Source: Novosphingobium sp. G106 (GTDB lineage Bacteria > Pseudomonadota > Alphaproteobacteria > Sphingomonadales > Sphingomonadaceae). From it: a DNA stretch of 64,000 bases. A program made the translations under genes and the position numbers. Of this stretch, positions 1-8,872 are shown in pieces. The notes under the pieces are model-generated. The model ran no database searches, was not told the origin of the DNA, and was given only the letters and a program-made list of their open reading frames with translations. Position 1 is the first letter of the stretch, and each line of letters opens with the position of its first letter. The stretch lies in NCBI RefSeq assembly GCF_019075875.1, contig NZ_JAHOOZ010000004.1, positions 62,001 to 126,000 of the forward strand, given 5' to 3'.

Positions 1-274
1 CGAGTGTGGATGCGCGGATGGCTTCGGCGATAGAAGTCGACTTTTGTCCGGCTGCCAGCTTTTCCTTAGCTATAGCCAAGGCGGCTCTTGCCTCTGCCGT
101 CGGATGCGGCATTTCCGATCCCGCGCCCATTGTTTCGGCCGTGTGGATCTTGGCATCGGCGGCAGCGATGGCCTCGCGAGCGCGGTCAGCCTTGCCGGCA
201 TGTGCGGGCGTGGCGAGGGCAAGCGCCATCGCGCTTGCCGCTAGAAGCGGTGCGAAGAGGGTTTTGCGAAGCAT
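1..274 (-). CDS. exported Ala/Lys-rich protein, N-terminal part (cut by window edge)
   Basis: The minus-strand reading frame opens with ATG at 274, preceded by AAAGGAAA, and runs off the left edge. The first about 27 residues (MLRKTLFAPLLAASAMALAL...ATPAHA) form a Sec signal peptide with an AxA cleavage site. The mature part starts GKADRAREAIAAADAKI and has repeated short Ala, Lys and Glu helices (ARAALAIAKEKLAAG), which resembles the helical periplasmic DUF4398-type proteins. About 91 codons are visible and the C-terminus is missing, so the family is an inference. A periplasmic or outer-membrane-associated location is likely from the signal peptide alone. Confidence 0.6.
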   Translation of the reverse strand, partial: MLRKTLFAPLLAASAMALALATPAHAGKADRAREAIAAADAKIHTAETMGAGSEMPHPTAEARAALAIAKEKLAAGQKSTSIAEAIRASTL

Positions 275-349
275 GGGATTTTCCTTTGGAAGACAAATGC
301 CTTCGGCCGAGAAACCCGCAACCTCCAATAATGTTTCCTGTAAATTCCA

Positions 350-515
350 GGAAATGACAAACATAATTGGATTTTCAACCGGTATGGTGCTCTATTATCA
401 TGATAAATTGAAAATATATTGGCCGTTATTAGAAAATATATATAATAAAGAGAAATGACCATATTCGTAAAAATATCATATTTCAGCGCCATTATCGTAA
501 AAATATTCCATGGTG
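350..515. other. AT-rich intergenic island with a repeated 14-mer
   Basis: This stretch between the divergent exported-protein gene and marC is far more AT-rich than its surroundings. It carries two near-identical 14-base units around CGTAAAAATAT, at 463-476 and 493-506, exactly 30 bases apart (about three helical turns). No gene is seen. The placement between two divergent genes fits a promoter or regulator-binding region, but no factor can be named. Confidence 0.4.
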
Positions 516-588
516 TGGATCTTCCGCGTGATTTCCGTTCCAGCAGCGCCACCGGCCGTGAGCCGACTGTGATTGTGGCCGCCGCCAA

Positions 589-1272
589 GTGAGCGGTTTG
601 ACCGATAGCGTGTTTCTGACGATGTTTATTGGGCTGTTCGGCATCACTGCGCCGATTGCCGCCATCCCATTGTTTGTCAGCGCCACGAACGGTCAGACTG
701 GCCGGGACCGCCGCAAAACTGCCCTGATCGCGACCGCGACCTACATGATTGCCGCATTCGTGGCGCTATTCGCAGGTAACGCCGCGCTAATCTTTTTCGG
801 GGTGAGTAGCAGCGGATTGCGGTTAGCCGGCATGGCTGTCGTCGCGGTTATTGGCTGGAAAATGATCAATGCGCCAACGGTCGTGAGCCTGACGGGGGAT
901 AATTTGCCAGACCAGCATTTTCACTCTGCCTCAAACACGCGGATCGACATACAGAGAAACATAGCGGCGCCATCCCCTCGTAGCGTCGGCATTACTCCGC
1001 TGGGTTTTCCAATCTATGCGGGACCAGGCGTACTGTCTGTTGTTATCGCTTGGGGCAGTGGCCCGGAGCCAGTTTATATTGGCGCGGTCGTCGCGATAAT
1101 CGCCAATGCTTTCGTGATCATTGGGCTAAATTTTCTGGCGACGACAATCGTGCGCCTCGTCAGACCCGAAGCACTGATCGTGACCGAAAAACTCTTCGGA
1201 CTTGTCGTTGTTGCGCTCGCAGTTGATGGCATGACCGGAGCGCTTTTGAGGATTTTTCCCGGTTGGCAATAA
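589..1272 (+). CDS. MarC family integral membrane protein
   Basis: The 227-residue protein has about six hydrophobic segments and the MarC/UPF0056 layout. An N-terminal membrane segment contains a Pro/Gly-rich turn (ITAPIAAIPLFVS), and the middle of the protein carries the paired motif FPIYAGPGVLSVVIAWG, which corresponds to the PLTiGPGTI signature. The transport substrate of MarC proteins is not established. The start is GTG at 589 without a clear Shine-Dalgarno sequence; an ATG at 622 is an alternative. The hydrophilic stretch around residues 105-135 is longer than usual for the family. It stands alone, with an AT-rich upstream region. Confidence 0.75.
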   Translation: MSGLTDSVFLTMFIGLFGITAPIAAIPLFVSATNGQTGRDRRKTALIATATYMIAAFVALFAGNAALIFFGVSSSGLRLAGMAVVAVIGWKMINAPTVVSLTGDNLPDQHFHSASNTRIDIQRNIAAPSPRSVGITPLGFPIYAGPGVLSVVIAWGSGPEPVYIGAVVAIIANAFVIIGLNFLATTIVRLVRPEALIVTEKLFGLVVVALAVDGMTGALLRIFPGWQ

Positions 1273-1532
1273 CGTCCGAAACAATGCGCCAATGGAGCAC
1301 ATTGTCCGGAAAGCAGCCGGACGCCAATGGCTCGATAGCGGGGCACTAAAGCCCGAGACTGCCCACATAGCTAACGATCAAGCCTAGTGCTTCGCCTTCT
1401 AACAGCAGTCCTTCGTTCATTCCCGGGTGTAATTTGTCCGCTTCTAACCGGAGGTAGAGCTCGGTGCGGAGGGGCCACGAAGGACAGCATCTCATAGGCG
1501 CTGGTCGCTTGCCTTTCGTTGTTGTTAGCGTC

Positions 1533-1796
1533 TCAATGGACCGTTTCGGTACCATTATGGCCGAAGAAGCAGGCAATGCCCTCTTCCTGGACGGCGCTTT
1601 GAAAGGCGGCGAGTGCGTCGACCTCGCTGACGAAAGAGTCATCCCAGATCGTCACCATTCCGTCTTCGGTAAAGACCTTCAGGACCCACTCGCGGTGGTG
1701 CACGAAGCGCGAAATGTCGACTTTCACAGTCAAATCGTCGAGCGTAACCGAGCGCGAGAGGTCGGAGCGCACGATGCGGGGAAAAGAGTTTGCCAT
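1533..1796 (-). CDS. conserved hypothetical protein, family A copy 1
   Basis: Unknown function. The protein has 87 residues, starts MANSFPRIVRSDLSRSV, and its ATG at 1796 follows a good GGAGGA site. A second member of the same family is encoded at 19751-20011. Both share the pattern SDLSR.VT...VDI/VQIFRF...W.VVV, a WD-containing segment near the middle, and a closing AAFQ...QEEG. This layout resembles small beta-rich sphingomonad proteins without known role. The neighbouring gene (1912-2244) is likewise duplicated near 20.3 kb, so the two families travel together. The protein is likely cytoplasmic since no signal or membrane segment is visible. Confidence 0.65.
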   Translation of the reverse strand: MANSFPRIVRSDLSRSVTLDDLTVKVDISRFVHHREWVLKVFTEDGMVTIWDDSFVSEVDALAAFQSAVQEEGIACFFGHNGTETVH

Positions 1797-1911
1797 TGCG
1801 GAATATCCTCCGTGCGCTGCGCGCTCAAAGTGACAACGCACGCGGGATCATCTGAGGTGAGCGCCACAGGTAGCTCCGCATGCGCCAGGCCATCTACCAA
1901 CCCGTATTCCT

Positions 1912-2244
1912 TCATTCACTTTGCGCGCACCGCAAGGGAGCGGGATCCGTCGGGACTAGGGCTTCGAGAGCGTTGCTCACCCTGCGATGTTCATTCGCTA
2001 GCTTTGCTTCTTGTTCGTGAGCCATCGGATCGGAAGCGCCCATGCCTTCAGACTCTGCCTCAAGTCGCTGATCAAGATCCCGCTTCCACTGGCTCAACAG
2101 GTCCTGCCGTATTGCGATATCCAGATCGATGTCCTCGGCTAGATCCTCTGGGCTCGAATAGTGGCGACGCGCATCGGGAGCTTTGGCGGCTGCAGCGTCG
2201 TGCGAGACGGCCTGGGCCGGTTCAATAGCGGTAAGATCGCTCAT
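1912..2244 (-). CDS. conserved hypothetical protein, family B copy 1
   Basis: Unknown function. The 110-residue acidic, helical protein starts MSDLTAIEPAQAVSHDAA. It has a near-identical homologue at 20256-20579, including the blocks SPEDLAEDIDLDIA, QWK.DLDQRLEAESEGM and AHEQEA.LANEHRR. The conserved core looks like a coiled or two-helix bundle and may mediate protein contacts; that is inference from composition. The start at 2244 is chosen by alignment with the second copy. It lies upstream of family A copy 1 on the same strand. Confidence 0.65.
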   Translation of the reverse strand: MSDLTAIEPAQAVSHDAAAAKAPDARRHYSSPEDLAEDIDLDIAIRQDLLSQWKRDLDQRLEAESEGMGASDPMAHEQEAKLANEHRRVSNALEALVPTDPAPLRCAQSE

Positions 2245-2427
2245 AAAGCATTCCTTGGGGGCTGCTCGAGGGGTAACTGCCGTCGCCACTACTCTGGGGG
2301 GAGGGATCGGAACTAAGTTCACGCAAGGCAGCGACGGCAGCCTTGTTCCAAGCGTTCGGCAGCGGAAAGGTTGCCCGACCACCTACGTATCTTTCAAGGC
2401 CGCACCGATCTCTGGATGGCCACAAAG

Positions 2428-2487
2428 GGCCCGGCATGTTCAGCCGAGCCAGAAATAGGTTTGGGAGAGGATGCCTGAAAGGCAGCC
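2428..2487 (-). ncRNA. candidate small RNA, copy 1 (two hairpins with CU-rich linker)
   Basis: Read on the minus strand, this segment holds a hairpin (2469-2487, arms of 7 with one mismatch, loop UUUCA), a single-stranded UCUCCCA linker, and a second GC-rich hairpin (2428-2450, 8-bp arms, loop UGAACAU). A core of 23 identical bases (2462-2484) recurs at 25337-25359 in the same structural setting. The linker resembles the anti-Shine-Dalgarno motif of some alphaproteobacterial small RNAs. The run of U after hairpin 2 is weak in this copy, so it could be a decayed copy. Confidence 0.35.
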
Positions 2488-2489
2488 GC

Positions 2490-3060
2490 GATTTCTCACT
2501 TTGGTTTGAGCGAGCGGAATATGTAATCCGGCTTGCGATTTCAGCAGGTGACACCCATCGGACTTCGACCGAGCTCCAGCTGCCGACAATTCGGTCCCGC
2601 TTCCAGATTGCGTAGGAAATTCATGCTGCAGGCCTGGCCTCGCCCGGGCCAGCGAGGATCGCCTAACCGTGCTCACCCGAGATCGGAAAGCATTTCACCA
2701 AATGTTGCTGTGCGATGATTTTGAAGGACAATCTTGGCGAGCCGTTCCTCGGCGCCTGTCTTTCGGACGTGAAATACCTTCATTGAAATGACATGGCTAT
2801 CGTAAGCCGATCTGGGGGGATTAATCGGCGGAAGCGGGGGCATTGAAACTAGCTTTCAGTTTCGCCTGATCGTGGGAGGAGGCAAGAAGGTTATATGTGA
2901 GTGTCATACGCCTTATAAATAGATTCGCACCTCACAATCGGCATTATTTCAAAAATAGGATTCCCAAGGAATTCTCAGTCGAATTTCATCGCACTCTTGT
3001 CGATTCTAGAGCATAGGGGAGATGCGACCCGGAGACTCGACGAATCGTTGCGTCTCGACT
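2490..3060. other. gene-free stretch
   Basis: No convincing gene is visible here on either strand. Candidate frames are short and lack ribosome binding sites or family resemblance. The part from about 2860 to 3010 is more AT-rich than the rest. Confidence 0.4.
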
Positions 3061-3062
3061 TT

Positions 3063-3089
3063 AGGGCGACCCTCTAGGAGGGTCGCCCT
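3063..3089 (+). terminator. strong hairpin, probable terminator
   Basis: A perfect 11-bp inverted repeat (AGGGCGACCCT, 5-base loop, AGGGTCGCCCT) is followed on the plus strand by ATTTTGAATTT. It lies downstream of the minus-strand gene run that ends at 3205, so it may stop transcription in either direction, but the T-rich tail favours the plus strand. Confidence 0.6.
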
Positions 3090-3204
3090 ATTTTGAATTT
3101 CTCTTTTGCGTCGTGACCTTGAGGTCAAATCAGCGGGTCTTTGCAACCAGGCGAATGCGCGGGCTGAGGCCCGAAAGACCCTCGCTGCAGGCCTGCCCTC
3201 GCGA

Positions 3205-3570
3205 TCAGGAGAGGGAACTATCGCGCGCGCGTTTGGCTTGCGCGATTGCATCCGCCAGTTTCGTATAGCGATATCCACCTGTCTCGAACTGGGCCGTCGC
3301 GCTGTGCTTGATGTCAAGGGAAGCAGCCAATCCTTTGTCGAGACTTCCACCTTCATTTTCCCAGGCGCGCTCATCAGCGACATCAGCTCGCCCCACTTCT
3401 TCAGTGCCGCGGCTTACCTCAGAGTTGGCTGCTCGGGTTCCAAGCTCGACGAGCAATCGTAGCTGGTCGGCGATCGATTCGAGTGCGAGCACCTCGCGCT
3501 CTTCCGTGGTTCCATATGCTCTGCTCTGGGCGAGCATGTTTTTGGCCATGTCAGACATATCATTCTCCAT
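3205..3570 (-). CDS. hypothetical protein, last gene of an unknown run
   Basis: Unknown function. About 121 residues from the start MENDMSDMAKNMLAQSRAYG. The protein is helical and charged, with a Glu-rich middle (EEREVLALESIADQLRLLVE) and a C-terminal part YRYTKLADAIAQAKRAR. The ATG at 3570 shares one base with the TAA stop of the preceding gene, so the two are translationally coupled. An internal ATG at 3558, which has a GGAG six bases upstream, is an equally good start. No signal peptide or membrane segment is seen. Confidence 0.55.
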   Translation of the reverse strand: MENDMSDMAKNMLAQSRAYGTTEEREVLALESIADQLRLLVELGTRAANSEVSRGTEEVGRADVADERAWENEGGSLDKGLAASLDIKHSATAQFETGGYRYTKLADAIAQAKRARDSSLS

Positions 3571-3962
3571 TACCCTCGACACCCAGCATCGCGTCGTTTG
3601 CGCCGCTCGACCTCCAGCTCGATCGAGCGAATGAAGTGATCGCAATAGTCATCTGTCGAGACGTAGTTCTGCTCGTGCTGCCCAAGGTCGTGGCCGCTAC
3701 CGAAGCGCGCTTTGAGTTGTACGAGGATTTCAGGATCGTCGTCCGCGAGATGACCAATCAGCGCCTGCAAGATCCGTTCGTGGGCGAGCACCCGGCGCTC
3801 GACCTCAGTCACCTCATTCGGCGTTGCATTCGCTCCGCCACGGCCAGCCTCTGCATTCGTGGCGCCACGTGAGCTCGTCTCATCAGGGTGCAGGCGAGCT
3901 TCCTCTGAGGCCGACGAAAAAGCCGAAAAAGAACGTGACGTTTTGGGTGCCTTGTTTGGCAT
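3570..3962 (-). CDS. hypothetical protein
   Basis: Unknown function. The 130-residue protein has a low-complexity N-terminal third rich in Ser, Ala and Gly, then a helical region (TEVERRVLAHERILQALIGH) with an acidic patch LADDDPEIL, and a C-terminal Asp/Tyr/His segment (YVSTDDYCDHFIRSIELEVE). The ATG at 3962 follows GGAGG. It is coupled to the next gene by a one-base stop/start overlap at 3570. Confidence 0.55.
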   Translation of the reverse strand: MPNKAPKTSRSFSAFSSASEEARLHPDETSSRGATNAEAGRGGANATPNEVTEVERRVLAHERILQALIGHLADDDPEILVQLKARFGSGHDLGQHEQNYVSTDDYCDHFIRSIELEVERRKRRDAGCRG

Positions 3963-4075
3963 ACGCGCCTCCGCCCGAGCGGGAGTCGCTAACTCTCTGT
4001 CGCGCTATGCTCACACATTGAGGGCGATAACCTCAATATGGGCACGCTCGTCATTCGCTACAAGCGCGACACACG

Positions 4076-4399
4076 TCAGCTTTCGATCTTCTTTGTACCT
4101 TTCTTGGATTGTTGGCCGGCGGTGGTCGGCCAAGGGCAAGAGGCGGGCTTCCCAACGGCGGCGGCGATCGCGTGCTCACGCCGACAAAGCTGACCCGCGG
4201 GCGAGTTTTCAGGTTCGCCTCGAGACAGGCGCCGCCCTTCTTTATTCAAGCTCTGAATGTGCTCAAGGCGCAGTCTAATGTCCTGACGCTGCTTCTGCTC
4301 CGCGCCGGCTCGCAACATGTAGATACGAACCCACACTCCAGCCGCGACCATCACGCCAAGCAGCCCACCCAGAATATATAAAGAAATGGTATTCGCCAC
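4076..4399 (-). CDS. hypothetical single-pass membrane protein
   Basis: Unknown function. The 107-residue protein starts at GTG 4399 with MANTISLYILGGLLGVMVAA, which forms one N-terminal transmembrane helix of about 20 residues. A basic coiled stretch follows (RAGAEQKQRQDIRLRLEHIQ), then a Lys-rich C-terminus. The topology suggests a small anchored cytoplasmic protein. It is the middle gene of a five-gene minus-strand run (5099 to 3205). Confidence 0.5.
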   Translation of the reverse strand: MANTISLYILGGLLGVMVAAGVWVRIYMLRAGAEQKQRQDIRLRLEHIQSLNKEGRRLSRGEPENSPAGQLCRREHAIAAAVGKPASCPWPTTAGQQSKKGTKKIES

Positions 4400-4455
4400 G
4401 TTTGATCCAGATTGCAGCCAGAGTCGAAATGCTCGGGCTTGAGGAAAGAAATGTT

Positions 4456-4695
4456 CTATTCCGTCGGCGTCGGGTTATCTTCCTGTTGAAATTCCCGAGC
4501 TATCGCCGCGTCCTCGGCGCTGAGAAGCTGCCTGAATCCAGCTTCTTTGGCTTCGGCTTCTTCGGCTTGACGCGCCCACGCTTCGGCCGCCGTATCCGCG
4601 ATTTTGCGCACGTTGAGCAGACCGGCTTCCGCCGCAATGAGCTGGTGATGGGCTTCGCGCTCCCGGCAGATCTTGGCAGAGGTTTGAAAGTTCAT
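4456..4695 (-). CDS. hypothetical coiled-coil protein
   Basis: Unknown function. The 79-residue, highly helical Ala/Glu-rich protein (MNFQTSAKICREREAHHQLI, then WARQAEEAEAKEAG) probably forms a coiled coil. Its ATG overlaps the TGA of the upstream gene by four bases (ATGA at 4692-4695), showing translational coupling. No family was recognised. Confidence 0.55.
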   Translation of the reverse strand: MNFQTSAKICREREAHHQLIAAEAGLLNVRKIADTAAEAWARQAEEAEAKEAGFRQLLSAEDAAIAREFQQEDNPTPTE

Positions 4696-5099
4696 GGGCT
4701 CGGCCGGCGATTGCCGTAAATTGTCGCCTGAATCCAGCAGCGAACTCTACGGACTGGCGAGGAGAGGGCTTGCGCTCCGTTCCGCTTTGCCCGCATATCG
4801 ACGTCGGTCACTTCGATGCTCGGTCCCGGCTGGGAACGATTTGTTTCCAGTGCTGCCACGCGGTCTCTCTGAAGCGCGGCCTCGAGGGCTGCAGGCTCGA
4901 TACGTCGATGCACGGTCTTGCCGTCCGTTTGGATGCGCAGCCTCGTTTCCAAACGCCGATAAACCGTACGATGGATAGCCTCGATCGCCTCTTCGTCGAC
5001 ATCGACGTGGTAAATTCCGGCAGGCAGAATTTCGTCGTGCCCTTCCAGTTTGAACGAACCAACAAATTCAACCGTCGCGGTCGTAGTGCGGATTGTCAT
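4692..5099 (-). CDS. hypothetical protein, first gene of the run
   Basis: Unknown function. The 135-residue protein starts MTIRTTTATVEFVGSFKLEG. The N-terminal half is beta-rich and reads like a small barrel or sandwich (FKLEGHDEILPAGIYHVDVDEEAIEAI), followed by a helical charged region. It overlaps the next gene by ATGA. Such beta-rich conserved proteins are common in accessory gene clusters of alphaproteobacteria, but no function can be assigned. Confidence 0.55.
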   Translation of the reverse strand: MTIRTTTATVEFVGSFKLEGHDEILPAGIYHVDVDEEAIEAIHRTVYRRLETRLRIQTDGKTVHRRIEPAALEAALQRDRVAALETNRSQPGPSIEVTDVDMRAKRNGAQALSSPVRRVRCWIQATIYGNRRPSP

Positions 5100-5467
5100 C
5101 GATCAGGCCCGCTCGAGGGCGAGGCTGAGATTATCGGAAGGGGCATAATCGAGCTCCCAGCAACGCAGGCGGGAGCACGCAAGTCTCTCTGTCACGAGAT
5201 GCCTGAGGCATGGTTCGGGTGATATGGCTCTTATACCACCATTGCGGCCGGGCCTCATCATAAAAAATTATATTGAGACTAACTGGGATGTAAAAATTGC
5301 CCGCATTCTCATTTGCATTGCGAATTTATCAACGGTCACAGGCTATTGGGCGCCTTATTGCTTCTACATGTGACGCTATCTGAGAAGTGATTGCAGCGGA
5401 ACTAAACTTGCCGGGCCTCATTATGAGGGTCAGGAAACCAATCATGTCAAAGGTTCTAAGCTTTATC
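5100..5467. other. gene-free stretch left of IS21
   Basis: No gene is supported. The segment contains two copies of GGGCCTCAT followed by an AT-rich part (5240-5330), and may include the promoter of the minus-strand gene run that starts at 5099. Confidence 0.35.
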
Positions 5468-5550
5468 TGTTGATTTCCGCTGAGAGTTGACCCGGGATTT
5501 TCATCGAGAAGTGACCCGGTGAAGATATGTCCCGCGATGCGGGTGATGGG

Positions 5551-6336
5551 TCAAGCTGGCGATTTTTCCTTTCGTGTTTTGGGCGCCGCGGCGGCGGTGC
5601 TGGCTCTGAAGCGGAAGCTGTCGTTTCCGGTCTCCAGGATGTGGCAGTGGTGCGTGAGCCGATCGAGCAGCGCGGTGGTCATCTTGGCATCGCCGAACAC
5701 GCCGGCCCACTCGCTGAAGCTCAGGTTGGTAGTGATGACGACGCTGGTGCGCTCGTAGAGTTTGCTGAGCAGGTGGAACAGCAGTGCGCCGCCTGAGGAA
5801 CTGAACGGCAGGTAGCCGAGCTCGTCGAGGATGACGAGGTCGAGGCGCAGCAGCCGTTCGGCCAGCTGGCCGGCCCTGTTCATGGCCTTTTCCTGCTCGA
5901 GCGCGTTGACCAGGTCGACGGTGGCGAAGAAGCGGACCTTCTTGCGATGATGCTCGACGGCCTGGATGCCGAGCGCGGTGGCGATATGGGTTTTGCCGGT
6001 GCCCGGCCCGCCGATCAGGACGACGTTGTGCGCGCCGTCGATGAACTCGCCGCGGTGCAGCTGGCGGACCATGGCCTCATTGACCTCGCTGGATGCGAAG
6101 TCGAAGCCGGCGAGGTCCTTATAGGCCGGGAAGCGCGCGGCCTTGATCTGATAGGCGATCGAGCGGACCTCGCGCTCGGCTACCTCAGCCTTGAGCAGCT
6201 GCGACAGGATCGGCACCGCGGTATCGAAGGCCGGCGCGCCCTGCTCGACGAGTTCGCTGACGGCTTGGGCCATGCCGTACATCTTCAGACCGCGAAGCAT
6301 GACCACGACGGCGGCGCTGGCAGGATCATGACGCAC
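5551..6336 (-). CDS. istB: IS21 helper ATPase IstB
   Basis: The 261-residue protein is the AAA+ ATPase that works with IstA to select and join the target. It shows Walker [10 protein letters not shown], a Walker B-like [13 protein letters not shown], and the conserved Asn/Arg-containing sensor region ([14 protein letters not shown]). The start overlaps the end of istA by 11 bases, which is the usual IS21 arrangement. The gene is full length. Confidence 0.92.
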   Translation of the reverse strand: MRHDPASAAVVVMLRGLKMYGMAQAVSELVEQGAPAFDTAVPILSQLLKAEVAEREVRSIAYQIKAARFPAYKDLAGFDFASSEVNEAMVRQLHRGEFIDGAHNVVLIGGPGTGKTHIATALGIQAVEHHRKKVRFFATVDLVNALEQEKAMNRAGQLAERLLRLDLVILDELGYLPFSSSGGALLFHLLSKLYERTSVVITTNLSFSEWAGVFGDAKMTTALLDRLTHHCHILETGNDSFRFRASTAAAAPKTRKEKSPA

Positions 6337-7852
6337 GGGCGGTCTCCTTGCTGCGAAGCGCGTCGTAGCGCTCGACGTTGGCCCTGGGTTCGCGGACCAG
6401 GCTCAGCGCCTGCGGGGCGTCGATCGTCGGCGGGGTGCCGACCTTGCCGTCGGTCAGCCGGTGCAGGATGTTGAGGATGTGGGTCTTGGTCGGAACGCCG
6501 GCCTCGAGCGCCAGCTCGACGGCGCAAAGCACCGCCTGCTCATCGTGCTGCAGGACGAGCGCGAGGATCTCGACCATCTCCCGGTCACCGCCGGGACGTT
6601 TGAGCAGATGGCCCTGCAGCCGCCGGAACGCATCGGGCAGCTCGGCGAAGGGCGCGCCATTGCGCAGGGCGCCAGGCTTGCGCTGGATCACCGCCAGATA
6701 GTGCCGCCAGTCGTAGACCGTCCGCCCCGGCAGATGGTGGGAGCGTTCGATGATCCGGTCATGCTCGCACAGGATCTGGCCTTCGGCGGCAATGACGATC
6801 CGGTCGGGATAGACGCGCAGGCTGACCGGCCGGTTGGCGAAGGATGCCGGCACGCTGTAGCGGTTGCGCTCGAAGTGTATGAGGCAGGTCGGCGAGACCC
6901 GCTTGGCGTGCTCGACGAAGCCGTCGAAGGTCCGCCCCAGCGGCATCAGGCTGACTACCTCGTCGGCCCAGGCATCGGCGATCGTGCCGGGCAGGACGCC
7001 ATGCTGGATCTGGCTCCATTGCTCGATGCAGCGCTGCTCGAGCCAGGCGTTGAGCGCCGCCAGATCGGGGAAGCTGGGCAGCGGCTGCCACAGCCGACGC
7101 CGGGCATCCTGGACGTTCTTCTCGACCTGTCCCTTCTCCCAACCGGCGGCCGGGTTGCAGAAATCCGGCTCGAACAGGTAGTGGCTGGCCATCGCTGCGA
7201 ACCGGGCGTTGACCTGTCGGACCTTGCCGGCGCCGATCCGGTCGACCGCGGTCTTCATATTATCAAAGATCCCGCGCCGGGGGACGCCGCCTAGAACCCG
7301 GAACGCCTGGGTCAGCGCGTCGAACAGCATCTCGTGGGTCTGCAGCAGATATGCCCTGACGATGAACGCGCGGCTGTGCGACAGCTTGCTGTGCGCCACC
7401 TGCAGCTTGGTCCGTTCGCCGGCAATGATCGCCCAGTCCTCGCTCCAGTCGAACTGGAACGCCTCGCCCGGCGCGAACGCCAGCGGGACGAAGGTGCCGC
7501 GGCCGCTGGTCTGGGCATCGCGCTGCCGCTCGGCCTTCCAGGCTCGCACAAAGGCGGCGACGCGGTTGTAGGATCCGTCATAGCCCAGCACCACCAGATC
7601 GGCGTGCATCTGCTTGGCCGTGCGCCGCTGCTTGCGCGACCTGCCGACCTCGATCCGTAGCCATGCCGACAGCTTCTCGGCGAACGGGTCGAGCTTGCTC
7701 GGCCGCTCGGGAACCTTGAACTTTGGCTCTATCGTGCCGGCGCGCAGGTACTTGCGGATCGTGTTGCGCGACAATCCGGTACGTCGCTCAATCTCCCGGA
7801 TCGGCATCCCTTCGCGGAAATGCCAGCGCCGGATTACGCTCAATAACGCCAT
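6326..7852 (-). CDS. istA: IS21 transposase IstA
   Basis: The 508-residue DDE transposase starts at ATG 7852 ([20 protein letters not shown]) with AAGGAGTG upstream. The N-terminus holds a helix-turn-helix ([18 protein letters not shown]). The RNase H-like core contains [10 protein letters not shown] (first Asp) and the segment [12 protein letters not shown] (second Asp), with the final Glu near [11 protein letters not shown]. The C-terminal beta barrel and the tail are intact. It is translationally linked to istB. Confidence 0.92.
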   Translation of the reverse strand: MALLSVIRRWHFREGMPIREIERRTGLSRNTIRKYLRAGTIEPKFKVPERPSKLDPFAEKLSAWLRIEVGRSRKQRRTAKQMHADLVVLGYDGSYNRVAAFVRAWKAERQRDAQTSGRGTFVPLAFAPGEAFQFDWSEDWAIIAGERTKLQVAHSKLSHSRAFIVRAYLLQTHEMLFDALTQAFRVLGGVPRRGIFDNMKTAVDRIGAGKVRQVNARFAAMASHYLFEPDFCNPAAGWEKGQVEKNVQDARRRLWQPLPSFPDLAALNAWLEQRCIEQWSQIQHGVLPGTIADAWADEVVSLMPLGRTFDGFVEHAKRVSPTCLIHFERNRYSVPASFANRPVSLRVYPDRIVIAAEGQILCEHDRIIERSHHLPGRTVYDWRHYLAVIQRKPGALRNGAPFAELPDAFRRLQGHLLKRPGGDREMVEILALVLQHDEQAVLCAVELALEAGVPTKTHILNILHRLTDGKVGTPPTIDAPQALSLVREPRANVERYDALRSKETARAS

Positions 7853-7966
7853 GTCGATCACTCCTTGATCCCCCCGACGCAAATGCCAGGGGGAAGCTCA
7901 GAACATGGGTCACTTCTCAGTGGAAACTTTGGACCTTCCCGGGTCAGCTCTCAGCGGAAATCAACA

Positions 7967-8872
7967 CCGTTTGCCAAGCAGGTTGAAGATCACTGGCCCG
8001 GCCGCCCCGCGCTGGTCGATGGCGTGCAGATCGATCCGTCCGTCCGCATGGGCGATGGCCGTCATCCGCTCACCTTCATTTTCGATGAAGGGCGCGCAAA
8101 AGGCCTCGACCTTACGCCTGTTACGGCCCTCGATCGGGATGCCGGATATCAGCAGAGCGTGCAGGCGATCGTGGCTGCGAACGCCCGCGGCATCGCTCTG
8201 CGGTGCAGGCTCGAAGAGGCGCTCGATCCCGATTTCGAAGCCAGCGTCCAGGCTCTCCTCGCCCAGTTGGGTTGTGCGCCAGGCACTGTCGATATTCTGC
8301 TCGATCTTGGAAGTCCCAGTTTCGAGCCACAGGGCCCCCTGATCGCCATCATCTCATCTGTCCTGGCAAGCGCAGGCATCTTTGCTTCGGCGCATTCGAT
8401 CACCATTCTGGCAACGTCGTTTCCTGACAGCCTGATGAGCCTGCAATTTGGCCTGGATGTCCTGCCGCGACGCGAGTGGCTGCTATACAAGGCATTGATG
8501 GCAGCGATGCCCGATCAGGTTCGCCGCCCCGGGTTTGGGGATTACGCTGTGGCTGCGGTCGAATTTCCGAAAGGCGACATGCGGTTCATGCGCGGCTCGC
8601 CTAATGTTCGATACGCCATCGACGATGCCTGGCTGGTCGCCAAAGCGAAGCGCCAGAAATCGAACAACAACCACGCCTATCCCGGCTTGTGCGGCGGGAT
8701 TGTCGCCTCGGGCAGCTTTGCCGGCACGGCCTTCTCCGAGGGTTCGAAATATATCGACGGTTGCCGGCTCGGAACCGAGAAGATGGGCAATCCCACCACG
8801 TGGAAATGGGTCGCGACCAATCACCACATCACGAAAGTGGTTGCTGATCTCGCCACATTGTCCGGGACTTAA
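7967..8872 (+). pseudogene. beta/sce7725-like protein, 5' end removed by IS21
   Basis: About 300 residues remain, reading from the IS21 right end (TPFAKQVEDHWPG...) to VADLATLSGT. The pattern resembles the beta family/sce7725 family of proteins: a TIM-barrel-like body, SPNVRYAIDDAWLVAKAKRQ, and a Gly-rich GTEKMGNPTTWKWVATNHHI end. Such proteins are often encoded beside sce7726-type nuclease-like genes, as here, and the pair is suspected to act in phage defence. The N-terminal 30 to 80 residues and the promoter were lost, since the frame continues without interruption into IS21 sequence. It runs convergent to the sce7726-like gene and overlaps its 3' end by 44 bases. Confidence 0.65.

Larger units (their letters stand above)
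5468..7966 (-). mobile_element. IS21 family insertion sequence
   Basis: The element encodes istA and istB on the minus strand and is bounded by near-perfect inverted repeats. The left end is TGTTGATTTCCGCTGAGAG at 5468, and the right end is its reverse complement, ending TCAACA at 7966, with one mismatch over about 29 bases. A second, inner repeat (GAGAAGTGACCC near 5504 and its complement near 7910) follows on both sides, as expected for the multiple terminal sites of IS21 elements. No matching target duplication is seen in the flanks, so a later rearrangement or deletion may have occurred. The right end sits inside the coding frame of a beta/sce7725-like gene. Confidence 0.9.
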
